Shown one piece after another: positions 44,551-53,980 of a DNA stretch of 64,000 nt; the stretch's first letter is position 1; every line of letters starts with the position of its first letter. Made by a program: the position numbers and the translations under genes. The notes below the pieces were generated by a model. The model had not been told where the DNA came from, ran no database searches, and saw only the letters and a program-made list of their open reading frames with translations. The stretch comes from Actinomycetota bacterium (lineage in GTDB: Bacteria > Actinomycetota > CADDZG01 > JAHWKV01). The stretch spans positions 186,001 through 250,000 of the forward strand of contig JAHWKU010000001.1 of the NCBI GenBank assembly GCA_019347715.1. The letters are read 5' to 3'.

Positions 44551-46398
44551 TTACGCGCCCTTGCTTTCGTCTTCCTCGACGATCTCAGCGTCCACGACCT
44601 CCTCATCGCCAGGCTGAGACTCTTCGGCGGCGGATCCTCCCGAGGTGGGCTGTGCGCTCTGCGCGTAAACCTGCTCCGCCAGCTTGTGAGAGGCCTGCAT
44701 CAGGGCATCGGATGTCTTCTTAATCTGGTCGACGTCCTCTCCCGAGACGGCGTCCTTTACTTCCTGGACCGCGGAGGTGATGGAGTTCTTCTCCTCCTCC
44801 CCGAGCTTGTCTCCGAATTCTCCAAGGGACTTCTCAGTCTGATAAACGAGGTTGTCGGCCATGTTGCGTGCCTCGGCCAGCTCCCGGCGCTTGCGATCCT
44901 CCTCAGCGAATTTCTCGGCGTCGGCGACCATTCGATCGATCTCATCCTTTGGAAGCGCGGTGCCGCCTGTGATCGTCATGGCCTGTTCCTTGCCGGTCCC
45001 CTTGTCCTTGGCGGACACATGGACGATGCCGTTGGCGTCGATGTCGAAGGTCACTTCGATCTGGGGCATACCGCGGGGGGCTGGCGGGATGCCTTCGAGG
45101 TTGAACCGGCCGAGGCTTCTTACTCCCGGCGACGCTACGGTTTCACCCTCTCCCTGCATGACGTTCACTTCGACAGAAGGCTGATTGTCGTCCGCCGTGG
45201 AGAAGACCTCTCCCTTTCTGGTTGGGATGGTCGTGTTGCGCTCGATGAGCTTGGTGAATATTCCACCTTTGGTTTCGATTCCGAGCGAAAGCGGAGTGAC
45301 GTCGAGAAGCAGGACATCCTTTACTTCTCCCTTGAGCACTCCGGCCTGGATCCCCGCACCAATGGCGACGACTTCGTCTGGGTTGACGCCCTTGTGGGGT
45401 TCCTTTCCTCCGGTGAGCTTCTTGACAAGCTCGTGGACCATCGGCATACGGGTGGAGCCTCCAACTAGAACAACGTGGTTCACTTCACCCACAGGTCTGC
45501 CCCAGTCGCTGACAGCCTTTTCGAATGGTCCTCTCAGTCTCTCGACCAAGTCCTCGGTCATTTGCTCGAACTGCGAGCGCGAGAGGTTCATCTCGAGGTG
45601 GACCGGGCCCGACTGAGTGGCTGTGAGGAACGGAAGGTTGATCGTGGTTTGCGTGGCCTGCGAAAGTTCGATCTTGGCCTTCTCTGCAGCCTCTTTCAGT
45701 CTTTGCAGAGCCATCTTGTCGTTGGACAGATCGACGCCGTGGTTGTTCTTGACCTCTTTCAGAAGATGATCGATGACTCGCTGGTCCCAATCGTCGCCGC
45801 CGAGGTGGGTGTCACCCGAGGTCGCCTTAACCTCAACCACGCCCTCTCCGATTTCCAGCAACGAGACGTCGAAGGTTCCGCCACCAAGGTCGAAGACGAG
45901 GATGGTCTCCTCTTCTTTCTCCTTATCGAGGCGATAAGCAAGGGCGGCAGCAGTCGGCTCGTTGATGATGCGCAACACCTCGAGGCCGGCGATCTGGCCC
46001 GCCTCCTTGGTTGCCTGACGCTGCGAGTCGTCAAAGTAAGCAGGGACCGTGATCACCGCTTGAGCGATCCGGTCGCCGAGGTATGCCTCAGCGTCGCGCT
46101 TCAGCTTGAGGAGCACCTGGGCGGAGATTTCCTGCGGGGTCCACTTCTTGCCGTCGATGTCGACTGACCAGCCGGTCCCCATGTCTCTTTTCACCGAGCG
46201 AATGGTTCGCTCTGGGTTGGTGATCGCCTGGCGCTTCGCAACCTCACCGACGAGGATCTCGCCGGACTTGGAGAACGCTACGACAGACGGAGTCGTCCGG
46301 TGTCCCTCCGCATTGGGGATAACCACCGGCTCTCCGGCTTCGAGAACCGATACGACCGAGTTGGTGGTGCCGAGGTCGATTCCTACTGCTTTTGCCAT
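44551..46398 (-). CDS. dnaK: Chaperone DnaK (Hsp70)
   Basis: A 615-residue Hsp70. The ATPase domain has [28 protein letters not shown] and [10 protein letters not shown]; the substrate-binding domain has [12 protein letters not shown]. The C-terminal lid ends in an acidic EEDESKGA tail. It is the first gene of the heat-shock operon and has its own promoter with an overlapping HspR-type operator. Confidence 0.98.
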   Translation of the reverse strand: MAKAVGIDLGTTNSVVSVLEAGEPVVIPNAEGHRTTPSVVAFSKSGEILVGEVAKRQAITNPERTIRSVKRDMGTGWSVDIDGKKWTPQEISAQVLLKLKRDAEAYLGDRIAQAVITVPAYFDDSQRQATKEAGQIAGLEVLRIINEPTAAALAYRLDKEKEEETILVFDLGGGTFDVSLLEIGEGVVEVKATSGDTHLGGDDWDQRVIDHLLKEVKNNHGVDLSNDKMALQRLKEAAEKAKIELSQATQTTINLPFLTATQSGPVHLEMNLSRSQFEQMTEDLVERLRGPFEKAVSDWGRPVGEVNHVVLVGGSTRMPMVHELVKKLTGGKEPHKGVNPDEVVAIGAGIQAGVLKGEVKDVLLLDVTPLSLGIETKGGIFTKLIERNTTIPTRKGEVFSTADDNQPSVEVNVMQGEGETVASPGVRSLGRFNLEGIPPAPRGMPQIEVTFDIDANGIVHVSAKDKGTGKEQAMTITGGTALPKDEIDRMVADAEKFAEEDRKRRELAEARNMADNLVYQTEKSLGEFGDKLGEEEKNSITSAVQEVKDAVSGEDVDQIKKTSDALMQASHKLAEQVYAQSAQPTSGGSAAEESQPGDEEVVDAEIVEEDESKGA

Positions 46399-46452
46399 GT
46401 TGTGAAGTCCTTTCCGATAGCCAGATTCGAGTTGGGTTCTGAAACTCTACCA

Positions 46453-46481
46453 AGAATAAAACCTGAGTGTAATACTGTCAA
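46453..46481 (-). promoter_or_regulatory. dnaK promoter (housekeeping-sigma type)
   Basis: On the minus strand a perfect -35 TTGACA (46481-46476) is followed after 17 nt by -10 TATTCT (46458-46453). The leader to the dnaK ATG is about 48 nt and includes GAAAGGA before the start. Confidence 0.75.
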
Positions 46482-46482
46482 C
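46462..46482 (-). promoter_or_regulatory. HAIR-like HspR operator
   Basis: GTTGACA, 7-nt spacer, ACTCAGG resembles the HAIR consensus CTTGAGT-N7-ACTCAAG: one half-site matches 6 of 7 bases, the other 4 of 7, with the exact spacing. It covers the -35 and spacer of the dnaK promoter, as expected for repression by HspR. Confidence 0.6.
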
Positions 46483-46541
46483 TTTGACCGTGGGTCCTCG
46501 GGTGGGTTCGAAATCCTCGCGTCGACACCCAGTTTTGCTAG

Positions 46542-46570
46542 TTGACAAATGTTCATCATTCAAATAAATT
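46542..46570 (+). promoter_or_regulatory. Promoter and possible operator of the ArsR-regulator operon
   Basis: A perfect -35 TTGACA (46542-46547), 17-nt spacer and -10 TAAATT (46565-46570). The -35 and spacer also form an imperfect palindrome, TTGACAAATG-TT-CATCATTCAA, with 7 of 10 pairs, a plausible site for the ArsR-type protein encoded downstream. Transcription would start about 3 nt before an in-frame ATG at 46580. Confidence 0.55.
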
Positions 46571-46717
46571 TCACTAGCTATGTCAGAGCCGCTGGATCCG
46601 AGCACAGAAGGGGACAGGACCGGAAAAGCTGAGATCTATTCGGAGGACTCGAAGCAATTTCGGGTCTTCGGGATCAGCATCAATCTTCCCGAGCCAGCAA
46701 GAAGCAAGGAGACCAAG

Positions 46718-46951
46718 ATGACCAAGGTAATGAAGTACGGAGGGATCGGCCTGGGGATTTCGGGTCTGATCTTGGCCGGGGTGGCCTTGATGGGATGGGT
46801 ACTGATGATGTTAGTGGGGGCCGTCTACCACGAGTTCGGCCTTCTTAGACCTATCGGTTTCCTTCCTTCAACCGGTATCGCGGCTGGCCTGTACGCACTC
46901 TTATCCTTACTGAGGGGGGACTCGAAGGTCGTCACGTCCAGCAGCGGCTAG
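46718..46951 (+). CDS. Small two-helix membrane protein
   Basis: I do not recognise the family. The 77-residue protein has two membrane helices (about 7-35 and 46-63) and a short polar tail. AAGGAGA lies about 6 nt before the ATG at 46718. The same frame is open back to ATG 46580, which would lie at the 5' end of the transcript and add a 46-residue polar N-terminus; both starts are possible. It overlaps the ArsR-type regulator start by one base (TAGTG), so the regulator and membrane protein act as a unit. Confidence 0.6.
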   Translation: MTKVMKYGGIGLGISGLILAGVALMGWVLMMLVGAVYHEFGLLRPIGFLPSTGIAAGLYALLSLLRGDSKVVTSSSG

Positions 46952-47511
46952 TGGCCAAGACTCTTCGGGAGGATCTAGCGCAGGCGAGGGCCGTCTACCA
47001 CCCGCTGCGCTTTTCCGTCCTGGTCAGGCTCATGAAGAAGCCTGGCACAGTCAAACAGGTCGCAGAAGCGATTGGCGAGTCCCCGAATCGCCTCTACTAC
47101 CACTTCAAACTTCTCGAAGAACACGGTCTCATACGAGTTTCGGGAACCAGGATCGTCTCCGGCATCGTGGAGAAGGAGTACGAATCCGTCCCCGGTCGCT
47201 ACAAGCTGAGCTCGATCGCTGGGGAGGATTTGGGCGGGATGAGTGGAGTTTTCGGAGCAGTGCTTCAAGATGCCTTTACCGAGCTCGGAAAGGCCCTCGA
47301 GAGAGATCATCAGGATCCGGATCCCCCGCTCTCCGAGCGTCCCCTGTTCCATTGGTCCACCGTCGCGCTGACGCAACGACGCGAACGAGAGCTCCGTCAA
47401 AGAATCGGTCAGCTGGTTCAGGAGCTTGCAGCCGCTTCTCAGGATGAGGCGGACGAAAAAAGACCGATTGGCATAATGCTCGCCCTCTATCCGGCCGTGA
47501 GTGAGACCTAA
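46951..47511 (+). CDS. ArsR-family-like winged-helix transcriptional regulator
   Basis: A 186-residue regulator. The winged helix covers about residues 16-80: HPLRFSVLVRLMKKPGTVKQV, then GESPNRLYYHFKLLEEHGLI. The remaining helical C-terminal half has no metal-binding cysteine cluster, so it is not a classical metal sensor. The GTG start overlaps the stop of the small membrane protein. It likely binds the imperfect palindrome in its own promoter, near the divergent dnaK promoter. Confidence 0.85.
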   Translation: MAKTLREDLAQARAVYHPLRFSVLVRLMKKPGTVKQVAEAIGESPNRLYYHFKLLEEHGLIRVSGTRIVSGIVEKEYESVPGRYKLSSIAGEDLGGMSGVFGAVLQDAFTELGKALERDHQDPDPPLSERPLFHWSTVALTQRRERELRQRIGQLVQELAAASQDEADEKRPIGIMLALYPAVSET

Positions 47512-47562
47512 GCTCGAAACGTCACTTATAGAATCGCCGGACACCGATACGAGGAGCTGGCT

Positions 47563-49812
47563 TTGCTGATCGAACAGATAGTTATGACTCTGGTCATCCT
47601 GACGGCCCTGGGCTTGTTCAACCTGCGCCTGTTCCAGCTCTACAGCTTCCTGCGGCTAGGCAAAGACGAGAAGCGCTTCGGGAACCTCGGGGGCCGCATC
47701 GCCAGAGAGCTCCGGGTGGTTGCCGGCCAGCAGAAGCTCCTCCAGTGGACGTTCCCAGGCGTCATGCACTTCTTCATCTTCTGGGGATTCGTGATCCTGT
47801 TCACCACGATCGTCGAAGCCTTCGGAACCGTTTACGTACAGGGTTTTGCTCTGCCTTTCATCGGCAGGCAGGGATGGTTCGGCGCCATCCAGGACCTTCT
47901 CACGGTCCTTGTCCTAGTCGGAATCGTCATGGCGTTTTACATCCGAAAGGTGCAGAAGCCTGGCCGGTTCCGGGGCTCCCACTTAAAGGAGGCCGACTAC
48001 ATCCTGTTCTCGATCACCGGGATCATGCTCACGATCTTGGGACTAAGAGCGACCGAGATCGCGCTCGGCCACTTCCCATATCCCAGGGAGTGGACTTTCG
48101 CGTCGAACCTGGTCTCGCAACTGATCTTCGAGCGCATGGGACCTCTCGGGGTCGATGCTTGGAACACGATCTTTCTGTGGTGGCACTCGCTGATCATTCT
48201 CGGGTTTCTCGTTTACCTCGGATATTCCAAACATCTCCACATCATCACTGCACCGTTCAACGTGATGTTCTCGTCCGCTCCGGAGCGACCCCGCGGAGCG
48301 CTCAAGCCATTGCACATCGACATGGAAAACATGAGCGAAGACGAGGTCTTAGGCGCTGCCAAGATCACCGATCTTTCCTGGAAACAAGCTCTCGATCTCT
48401 ACACCTGCACTGAATGCGGGAGGTGCCAGTCGGCGTGTCCCGCGTGGAACACCGGAAAGGTGCTGTCTCCGAAGCTCCTCATCATGGACCTGCGAGATCA
48501 CCTCTTCGACGTGGGCCCGGCGCTCCTCCGGAAAAAGCGCGATGAAGAAGGGCCCCCGCTTCCGAGCTGGACTCCCGCCCCCATCAAGAAGTTCATGAAG
48601 GAAGGACCGCCGGCCAAAGCGAGAGCAAAGTTCCTCGCGGTGAGAGATAAGTTCCTGGGTCCCCAGGAGGTCGGCGAGCTGCCGTCTCTCAACCCCGATG
48701 TCATCGAAGATGAAGTGATTTGGAGCTGCACGACTTGTGGAGCTTGTGTCTACAACTGTCCCGTCGACATCGAACACATCGACACAATCCTCGACATGCG
48801 CCGCAACCTGGTGATGATGGAATCGCGCTTCCCCAAGGAGATGCAGACCGCACTAACGAACCTCGAGAACTCAGGAAACCCTTGGGGGCAGTCGCAGCAG
48901 GCGCGTCTCGACTGGACCGAAGGAATTGAGGGAATCCCGGTGTTGGGGCAGTCCGCGGACAGTGCCGAGCAGTACGAAGTTCTCTACTGGGTTGGCTGCG
49001 CCGGCGCGTTCGAAGACCGCAACAAGAAAGTCGTCCGGGCCTTCGCCCACCTGATGAAGGAAGCCGGAGTGTCGTTTGCCATCCTAGGTCCGAACGAAAA
49101 CTGCAACGGGGACCCGGCGCGGCGTCTGGGGCACGAGTATCTATTCCAAGAGATGGCGAAGATGAACATCGAAACTCTCGATGGCTTCGGTGTGAAGCGA
49201 GTGGTTACTGCCTGCCCCCACTGCTTCAACACACTGGCCAACGAGTACCCGCAGTACGGAGGCAACTATCAGGTGCGTCATCACTCGGAGTTTCTTGCCG
49301 AGCTTGTTGAACAGGGCCGCCTGAAGATTAAGCAGGATTACATTCCATCGGTCGCGTACCACGACCCCTGCTACACGGCGAGGCACAACGACATCATCGA
49401 TGCGCCTCGAAAGATCCTGAAACAGGCCGGAGCCCCGGTCCAAGAGCTGCACCGGCATGGCCGCCACACATTCTGCTGCGGTGCCGGCGGAGGCCGGATG
49501 TGGATGGAAGAACGCGTCGGAAAGAAAGTGAACATCGATCGCACCGACGAAGCGATCGCCGTCGGAACCGACGTCATCGGCGTGGGCTGTCCCTTCTGCC
49601 ACATCATGCTCGACGACGGCGTTAAGGAACGCGGGGACGACGACAAGATGAAGGTGCGCGATCTCGCCCAGATCCTCGAAGAGATCGTGCAGCCCGCCTC
49701 CGACAAGCTCCTCGCCGTTGTAAGCGGCACGGGCGCGGGCCGCGAACACGAGGGAACTAGTGGTGAGGATTCACCCGGAACCGCGGACCAGCCCGGCGGA
49801 GGGCCAGACTAG
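47563..49812 (+). CDS. Membrane-bound heterodisulfide-reductase-like Fe-S oxidoreductase (EtfD-like)
   Basis: A 749-residue protein. The N-terminal third holds five or six membrane helices like nitrate reductase gamma (haem-binding). Two 4Fe-4S motifs follow, CTECGRCQSACP and CTTCGACVYNCPVD. Two cysteine-rich CCG-type domains hold ACPHCFNTL, DPCYTARHND, FCCGAGGGRMW and GCPFCHIM. This is the architecture of mycobacterial Rv0338c (EtfD), which passes electrons from ETF, reduced by acyl-CoA dehydrogenases, to menaquinone. It starts at TTG with GAGGAG upstream. That role would serve the fatty-acid and branched-chain catabolism encoded here. Confidence 0.88.
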   Translation: MLIEQIVMTLVILTALGLFNLRLFQLYSFLRLGKDEKRFGNLGGRIARELRVVAGQQKLLQWTFPGVMHFFIFWGFVILFTTIVEAFGTVYVQGFALPFIGRQGWFGAIQDLLTVLVLVGIVMAFYIRKVQKPGRFRGSHLKEADYILFSITGIMLTILGLRATEIALGHFPYPREWTFASNLVSQLIFERMGPLGVDAWNTIFLWWHSLIILGFLVYLGYSKHLHIITAPFNVMFSSAPERPRGALKPLHIDMENMSEDEVLGAAKITDLSWKQALDLYTCTECGRCQSACPAWNTGKVLSPKLLIMDLRDHLFDVGPALLRKKRDEEGPPLPSWTPAPIKKFMKEGPPAKARAKFLAVRDKFLGPQEVGELPSLNPDVIEDEVIWSCTTCGACVYNCPVDIEHIDTILDMRRNLVMMESRFPKEMQTALTNLENSGNPWGQSQQARLDWTEGIEGIPVLGQSADSAEQYEVLYWVGCAGAFEDRNKKVVRAFAHLMKEAGVSFAILGPNENCNGDPARRLGHEYLFQEMAKMNIETLDGFGVKRVVTACPHCFNTLANEYPQYGGNYQVRHHSEFLAELVEQGRLKIKQDYIPSVAYHDPCYTARHNDIIDAPRKILKQAGAPVQELHRHGRHTFCCGAGGGRMWMEERVGKKVNIDRTDEAIAVGTDVIGVGCPFCHIMLDDGVKERGDDDKMKVRDLAQILEEIVQPASDKLLAVVSGTGAGREHEGTSGEDSPGTADQPGGGPD

Positions 49813-50768
49813 GCCGATTCCTTCTTCGAGATCCTCGCAAGCAGGTGCGGAACCAGTTCCGACAAGCGTTTTTGGATCAATCCAGCCTCCATCCCGCCCG
49901 GGTCGACTGTGACTAGAAGCTCGTCTGGGGATATGGAGGCCACATCCGAGGCCAGCTTGGTTGCTAGCTCCTCCGGCTCACCGGTGAGGATGTGCATCTT
50001 TTCCGCCGACGCCGCCAGCCCTTCGGGAAGGGGAGCCCTGCCCCTTGCTCTTAGGTACCCGTCGTATCTGGCTATGGCCTCGGCCAGCTCTTGATCTTCG
50101 AGGGAACCGATCCAAGCGTTTCGGGAGGTCACCACTCGGCCTTCCGGATGGACTTCCCGATACGGTTTGGCAGCGGCCGCCTGAGAAGCAGTCGGATCGA
50201 GGTTCCCAGGCTCTGCTCTGCCCTGGAGCAGTCCGATGCCAAGTTCACCCGCCCATCTCGCGCCTCCAACGGACTGGGCACCCAAAGCCAGCTTGGATTT
50301 CCCTTCTGAGATAGGAGGATGAAGTTTCATCCCTCCCACGTTTCCTGAATCGAAAATTCCGATTAGCTCTGTGACCCGCTGCGAAGTCACCTCCTTGTGA
50401 GATTCGAAAGGAACCCCCATAGCCTCGAATGCAGGTGGATCGTCACCGCTTCCGACTCCAAGGCGCGCACGCCCGCGGGAAATCGCGTCGAGAGTGGCGA
50501 AATCTTCCGCCAGCCGGAAAGTGCTTTCCAGCGGCATGGATACAACAGCCGTTCCAAGCCGGATCCTCTCCGTTTGAGACGCCACTGCTGCGAGGAGGAC
50601 CAGAGGAGAAGGAACCGATGCGTACTCAGCAGACAGATGCCGAGAAGCAATCCATATCGAATGCAATCCCAGATCTTCGGCCGCCTGTGCGACATCGATC
50701 ACTCCGGAGTAAACCTCCCTCGGCGAACGACCCGCGGGCTCGAGAGGCAGGAACAGTCCAATATCCAT
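49809..50768 (-). CDS. LLM-class flavin/F420-dependent oxidoreductase
   Basis: Third luciferase-like TIM barrel in the window, 319 residues: LGLHSIWIASRHL, ERIRLGTAVVSMPLEST, ISRGRARLGVGSGDDPPAFEAMG. The GVGSGD and short barrel suggest a flavin-linked member rather than a close copy of the other two. It is convergent with the EtfD-like gene and overlaps it by four bases. Substrate unknown. Confidence 0.85.
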   Translation of the reverse strand: MDIGLFLPLEPAGRSPREVYSGVIDVAQAAEDLGLHSIWIASRHLSAEYASVPSPLVLLAAVASQTERIRLGTAVVSMPLESTFRLAEDFATLDAISRGRARLGVGSGDDPPAFEAMGVPFESHKEVTSQRVTELIGIFDSGNVGGMKLHPPISEGKSKLALGAQSVGGARWAGELGIGLLQGRAEPGNLDPTASQAAAAKPYREVHPEGRVVTSRNAWIGSLEDQELAEAIARYDGYLRARGRAPLPEGLAASAEKMHILTGEPEELATKLASDVASISPDELLVTVDPGGMEAGLIQKRLSELVPHLLARISKKESA

Positions 50769-50837
50769 GGCGCGTCGAGGCTACTAGAGATTCGGGCTGC
50801 CAAGGCATGGGGCAGGCTCGTTAAAATGAACGAACTC

Positions 50838-50911
50838 GCGGATGTAGTTCAATGGTAGAACGGAAGCTTCCCAAGCTTCAGGCGGGGGTTCGATTCCCCT
50901 CATCCGCTCCA
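50838..50911 (+). tRNA. tRNA-Gly (anticodon CCC)
   Basis: Acceptor GCGGATG/CATCCGC, D stem GTTC/GAAC, anticodon stem GAAGC/GCTTC around loop TTCCCAA, T stem GGGGG/CCCCT around TTCGATT, discriminator T and an encoded CCA at 50909-50911. Anticodon CCC reads GGG. The 229 nt between this tRNA and dnaB show no gene. Confidence 0.97.
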
Positions 50912-51140
50912 ACTGTCTAGTTCTCGAGCCACCACGGCTACCCCATCCGGTTGGCATGAATATGGCCCGGAACGGTCATGCAGACCGGAAACCTCTCGAC
51001 CGATGAATTGGGAGTCACGTCCACTGCTGGAGGGAGCAGCCCGGGTCAAGTTCTCTCGCACTTGCGCCCCTACCGCCCCCGCGGACCCGTTAAAGAACTC
51101 GAGCTGCTTCCTCCCGCCTTACTTTCGTCCGAAAGGAGGC

Positions 51141-52499
51141 TCAAACTCCCCGAGCGAGGTTGGCGAACTTCGTGTAATGGTCGAGGAAGGCGAGGTCGAC
51201 CTTTCCTATGGGCCCGTTTCGATGTTTGGCGATGTGGATCTCTGCGATCCCCTTCTGAGGGGTATCGGGGTTGTAGACCTCATCGCGATAGATGAAGAGA
51301 ACTAGATCCGAATCTTGTTCGATCGAACCGGATTCGCGAAGGTCCGCGAGGAGCGGGCGCTTGTCGGAGCGGTACTCGACGTTTCTCGAAAGCTGGCTCA
51401 CTGCAATCACCGGGATGTCCAGCTCGCGCGCAAGGATCTTCAACGATCGGGAGATCTCAGACACTTCCTGCACCCGGTTTTCACTTCTCTTGAGTGACTG
51501 CATTAGCTGCAGGTAGTCAACGATCACAAGGCCGAGCCCGTGTTTGCTCTTGAGTCGTCTGCACTTGGCTCGCATCTCCATGACGGTCACGTTTGGTGTG
51601 TCGTCGATGAAAACTGGCGCTTCCGCAAGGCGGCCAAGGGCATGGGAGAGAGCTGGCCAGTCCGAATCCTTGAGGTTTCCTCGACGAAGCCGGCTCGAAT
51701 CGACCCGTGCTTCTGCACACATCATTCTTTGAACGAGCTCCATCTTCGACATCTCGAGAGAGAAGATGACGCAGGGAACCTGCTCGTTCACCGCGAGGTG
51801 CTGGGCGACCGTTAGGGCCCAGCTGGACTTTCCCATGGCCGGCCTTGCGGCCACGATGATCAGATTGGAGTTCTGGAGGCCGGCAGTTATCTCGTCGAGT
51901 TCCGTGAAGCCGGTCGGGATCCCGGTGATCGAAGAGCCCCTCTCGTACAGCTTTTCGACCATCTCCATGTTCTCTGTAAGCAAATCCTTGAGAGCGACAA
52001 AATCGGCTGACACGCGGCGGCGGGAGACCTGGTAGATGAGGTCTTCAGCCTGGTCGATGGTTTCTTCCACTTCCTCTGGCATGGAGAAAGCCATGTCGGA
52101 GATCTCATGAGAAGCAGAGATAAGGCGGCGCAGCAGCGCATGCTCCTCGACGATTCGCGCGTAGTGGGTCGCAGAACCCGGAGTTGGAACAGTTTGCAGA
52201 AGAGTGTGGATATACGGCTTGTCTCCGATCTGATCGAGCGTTCCTCTGCGCGCTAGCTCTTCCGAAAGAGTGATCGCGTCGACCGGTTCGCCCTTGCCAT
52301 ATAGCTGCAGGATGGAATTGAAGATCTCTGCGTGAGCAGGCTTGTAGAAATCTTCTGCAGAGAGAATCTCTAGAGCGCTTGCTATGGCCTCCCGAGAAAG
52401 AAGGCAGGCCCCCAGAACCGACTCCTCGGCTTCGAGGTTATGCGGAGGTACCCGGCTTGGACCGTCGGCGGCCCGCATGTTTCTCTGAGTTGTGGCCAT
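51141..52499 (-). CDS. dnaB: Replicative DNA helicase DnaB
   Basis: A 452-residue hexameric helicase. The N-terminal domain has PPHNLEAEESVLGACL; the RecA-like domain has Walker A ARPAMGKSSWAL, the Walker B region LGLVIVDYLQLM, and LADLRESGSIEQDSD. No intein interrupts it, unlike several actinobacterial dnaB genes. ATG at 52499 is chosen; a TTG two codons earlier is possible. The gene order with rplI-rpsR-ssb-rpsF is the standard actinobacterial one. Confidence 0.97.
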   Translation of the reverse strand: MATTQRNMRAADGPSRVPPHNLEAEESVLGACLLSREAIASALEILSAEDFYKPAHAEIFNSILQLYGKGEPVDAITLSEELARRGTLDQIGDKPYIHTLLQTVPTPGSATHYARIVEEHALLRRLISASHEISDMAFSMPEEVEETIDQAEDLIYQVSRRRVSADFVALKDLLTENMEMVEKLYERGSSITGIPTGFTELDEITAGLQNSNLIIVAARPAMGKSSWALTVAQHLAVNEQVPCVIFSLEMSKMELVQRMMCAEARVDSSRLRRGNLKDSDWPALSHALGRLAEAPVFIDDTPNVTVMEMRAKCRRLKSKHGLGLVIVDYLQLMQSLKRSENRVQEVSEISRSLKILARELDIPVIAVSQLSRNVEYRSDKRPLLADLRESGSIEQDSDLVLFIYRDEVYNPDTPQKGIAEIHIAKHRNGPIGKVDLAFLDHYTKFANLARGV

Positions 52500-52596
52500 C
52501 CCCAATTCCTATCGAACGTGTGTTTGGATACTAGCGGTCGGTGCCGACAGTCTCGGGGAATTGGGGATGCGACTTGTTAGAGATATTCGTCGTGGT

Positions 52597-52670
52597 TCTT
52601 CCACAGCCATCGTTCATGCCCCACACCCCTTCCACACCTTCTCCCCAGCTCTATCCACAAGATATTGTGG
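52597..52670. promoter_or_regulatory. Cluster of DnaA-box-like CCACA motifs between rplI and dnaB
   Basis: In the 276-nt gap between rplI and dnaB, CCACA occurs at 52601, 52621, 52632 and 52655 on the plus strand and once inverted at 52666-52670. The best 9-mer, CTATCCACA at 52651, matches the DnaA box TTATCCACA at 8 of 9 bases. CCACAA-GATA-TTGTGG (52655-52670) is also a perfect palindrome. A DnaA-binding or promoter site for dnaB is possible. The rest of the gap holds nothing I can name. Confidence 0.4.
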
Positions 52671-52775
52671 TCTGCCCGAAGGCGGGGCTCAATATATGGG
52701 GTTAGGGGTGGGTGTCGTCAACCCTTCGGCGAAGGTTTGTTCGCGGGCTCGAAAGTTTTCGGGCCGACTGGGGCT

Positions 52776-53270
52776 CTAGCTAGTCTCAACCCCGGTGTGC
52801 TCTTTAGGAGAGGCCTCCGGATCGTTCTCGGCGACGACCTCTACCGTGGCGGTTGCGACCACTTCTCTTGCCAGCTGCACGCTGAACTCGTGGGTGCCTA
52901 ACGTACGGATGGGCTCGGGGAGTTCGATCTTTCTGCGATCGATCTCCTCGCCCAACAGCCGGGTCAGTTCATCGGCAAGGTCTTGCGATGTGACCGAGCC
53001 GAATAGATGTCCCTCGGAACCGACCTTGGCGGCGATGGAGATTTTCTGGGAGGTGATCCGCTCCGACAGAGCTGCAAAAGCTTCGCGTTCCTGGCGGTCG
53101 CGTTCCTCCCTGGCCCGAACCATCGATTCCGACTGGCGGACGGCCCCTTTGGTCGCGACGATCGCGAGCTTGCGGGGCAGCAAGAAGTTCCGGGCGTAAC
53201 CTGCGGCTACATCGACCACCTCGCCCTTGCGACCGAGAGTATCGACGTCGGAAGAGAGAACTACCTTCAT
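52776..53270 (-). CDS. rplI: 50S ribosomal protein L9
   Basis: A 164-residue L9 with the N-terminal rRNA-binding domain [16 protein letters not shown] and [13 protein letters not shown], a long connecting helix and the C-terminal domain with [15 protein letters not shown]. The C-terminus is about 15 residues longer than usual and acidic. Its ATG overlaps the rpsR stop (ATGA). Confidence 0.97.
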   Translation of the reverse strand: MKVVLSSDVDTLGRKGEVVDVAAGYARNFLLPRKLAIVATKGAVRQSESMVRAREERDRQEREAFAALSERITSQKISIAAKVGSEGHLFGSVTSQDLADELTRLLGEEIDRRKIELPEPIRTLGTHEFSVQLAREVVATATVEVVAENDPEASPKEHTGVETS

Positions 53271-53575
53271 CGCACCACGTATGGAAGCAGCGCGACTTCA
53301 CGGGCGTTCTTGACCGCGATTGCGAGTTCCCGCTGGTGTTGCACGCAAGTGCCTGTCACTCGGCGAGCGCGAATCTTGCCGCGGTCAGAGACGGACCTTC
53401 GAAGAAGGTTGATGTCCTTGAAGTCGATGTATGCCACCCGGTCCTTGCAGAACTGACAGACCTTCTTGCGGTATGGCCGGCCCGGCTTCTGCCGGTCCTT
53501 ACCCCTGTCTCGATCCCGGTCCCGGTCTCTATCCTTGCGTGCCAGCTGGAACCTCCTCTGCGTTCGCAGTGCCAC
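53267..53575 (-). CDS. rpsR: 30S ribosomal protein S18
   Basis: S18 with the core [39 protein letters not shown] and [15 protein letters not shown]. Cysteines in CQFC and GTC mark the zinc-binding form. The N-terminus has an unusual run of Arg-Asp pairs. From the GTG at 53575 the gene overlaps ssb by 47 nt and has no good ribosome-binding site. A CTG at 53545 lies 6 nt after AGAGGAGG and would shorten the overlap to 17 nt. The core is certain, the start is not. Confidence 0.95.
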   Translation of the reverse strand: MALRTQRRFQLARKDRDRDRDRDRGKDRQKPGRPYRKKVCQFCKDRVAYIDFKDINLLRRSVSDRGKIRARRVTGTCVQHQRELAIAVKNAREVALLPYVVR

Positions 53576-53978
53576 CCTCGTTAGATGCTGATTCGTTTGA
53601 GTCAGTCTGCCATTCCCCGGGGCCCCCTCGGGTCGCCTTGGTGATCTGAGCGGTTGCCCAGCGCAGCGAAGGGCCGACCTCGTCTGCCTCTATCTCGATG
53701 ACGTTGCGCTTCTGGCCGTCCTCGGTTTCCCAGGAACGGCTCTGGATCCGACCCGTAACGATCACTCTCGTTCCCTGCGCCAGAGATTCGGCAACGTGCT
53801 CTGCCAGCTGCCGCCAGGCGTTCACGTTAAAGAAGTCGGTCCGCTCCTCGCGCTCGCCATTTTTGGTGAAGTATCGATTTACCGCAATCCCAAACTTGGC
53901 GACCGCAGCCCCGCTCGGCGTGTAACGCAGCTCCGGGTCTCTGGTCAGGTTCCCGACCAATGTCACCGTATTGCTCAT
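53529..53978 (-). CDS. ssb: Single-stranded DNA-binding protein
   Basis: A 149-residue SSB with a standard OB fold: [55 protein letters not shown]. The C-terminal tail is polar and Ser/Asn/Glu-rich and ends EEVPAGTQG. The acidic D/E-D-(I/E)-P-F tip that recruits partner proteins is missing. AAGGAGGGG precedes the ATG. It sits between rpsF and rpsR as in most bacteria. Confidence 0.95.
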   Translation of the reverse strand: MSNTVTLVGNLTRDPELRYTPSGAAVAKFGIAVNRYFTKNGEREERTDFFNVNAWRQLAEHVAESLAQGTRVIVTGRIQSRSWETEDGQKRNVIEIEADEVGPSLRWATAQITKATRGGPGEWQTDSNESASNEGGTANAEEVPAGTQG

Positions 53979-53980
53979 GA

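Noticed and set aside
50912..51140. Genes in the gap between tRNA-Gly and dnaB
   Set aside because: Open frames there extend into dnaB antisense and show no protein pattern or start signals.
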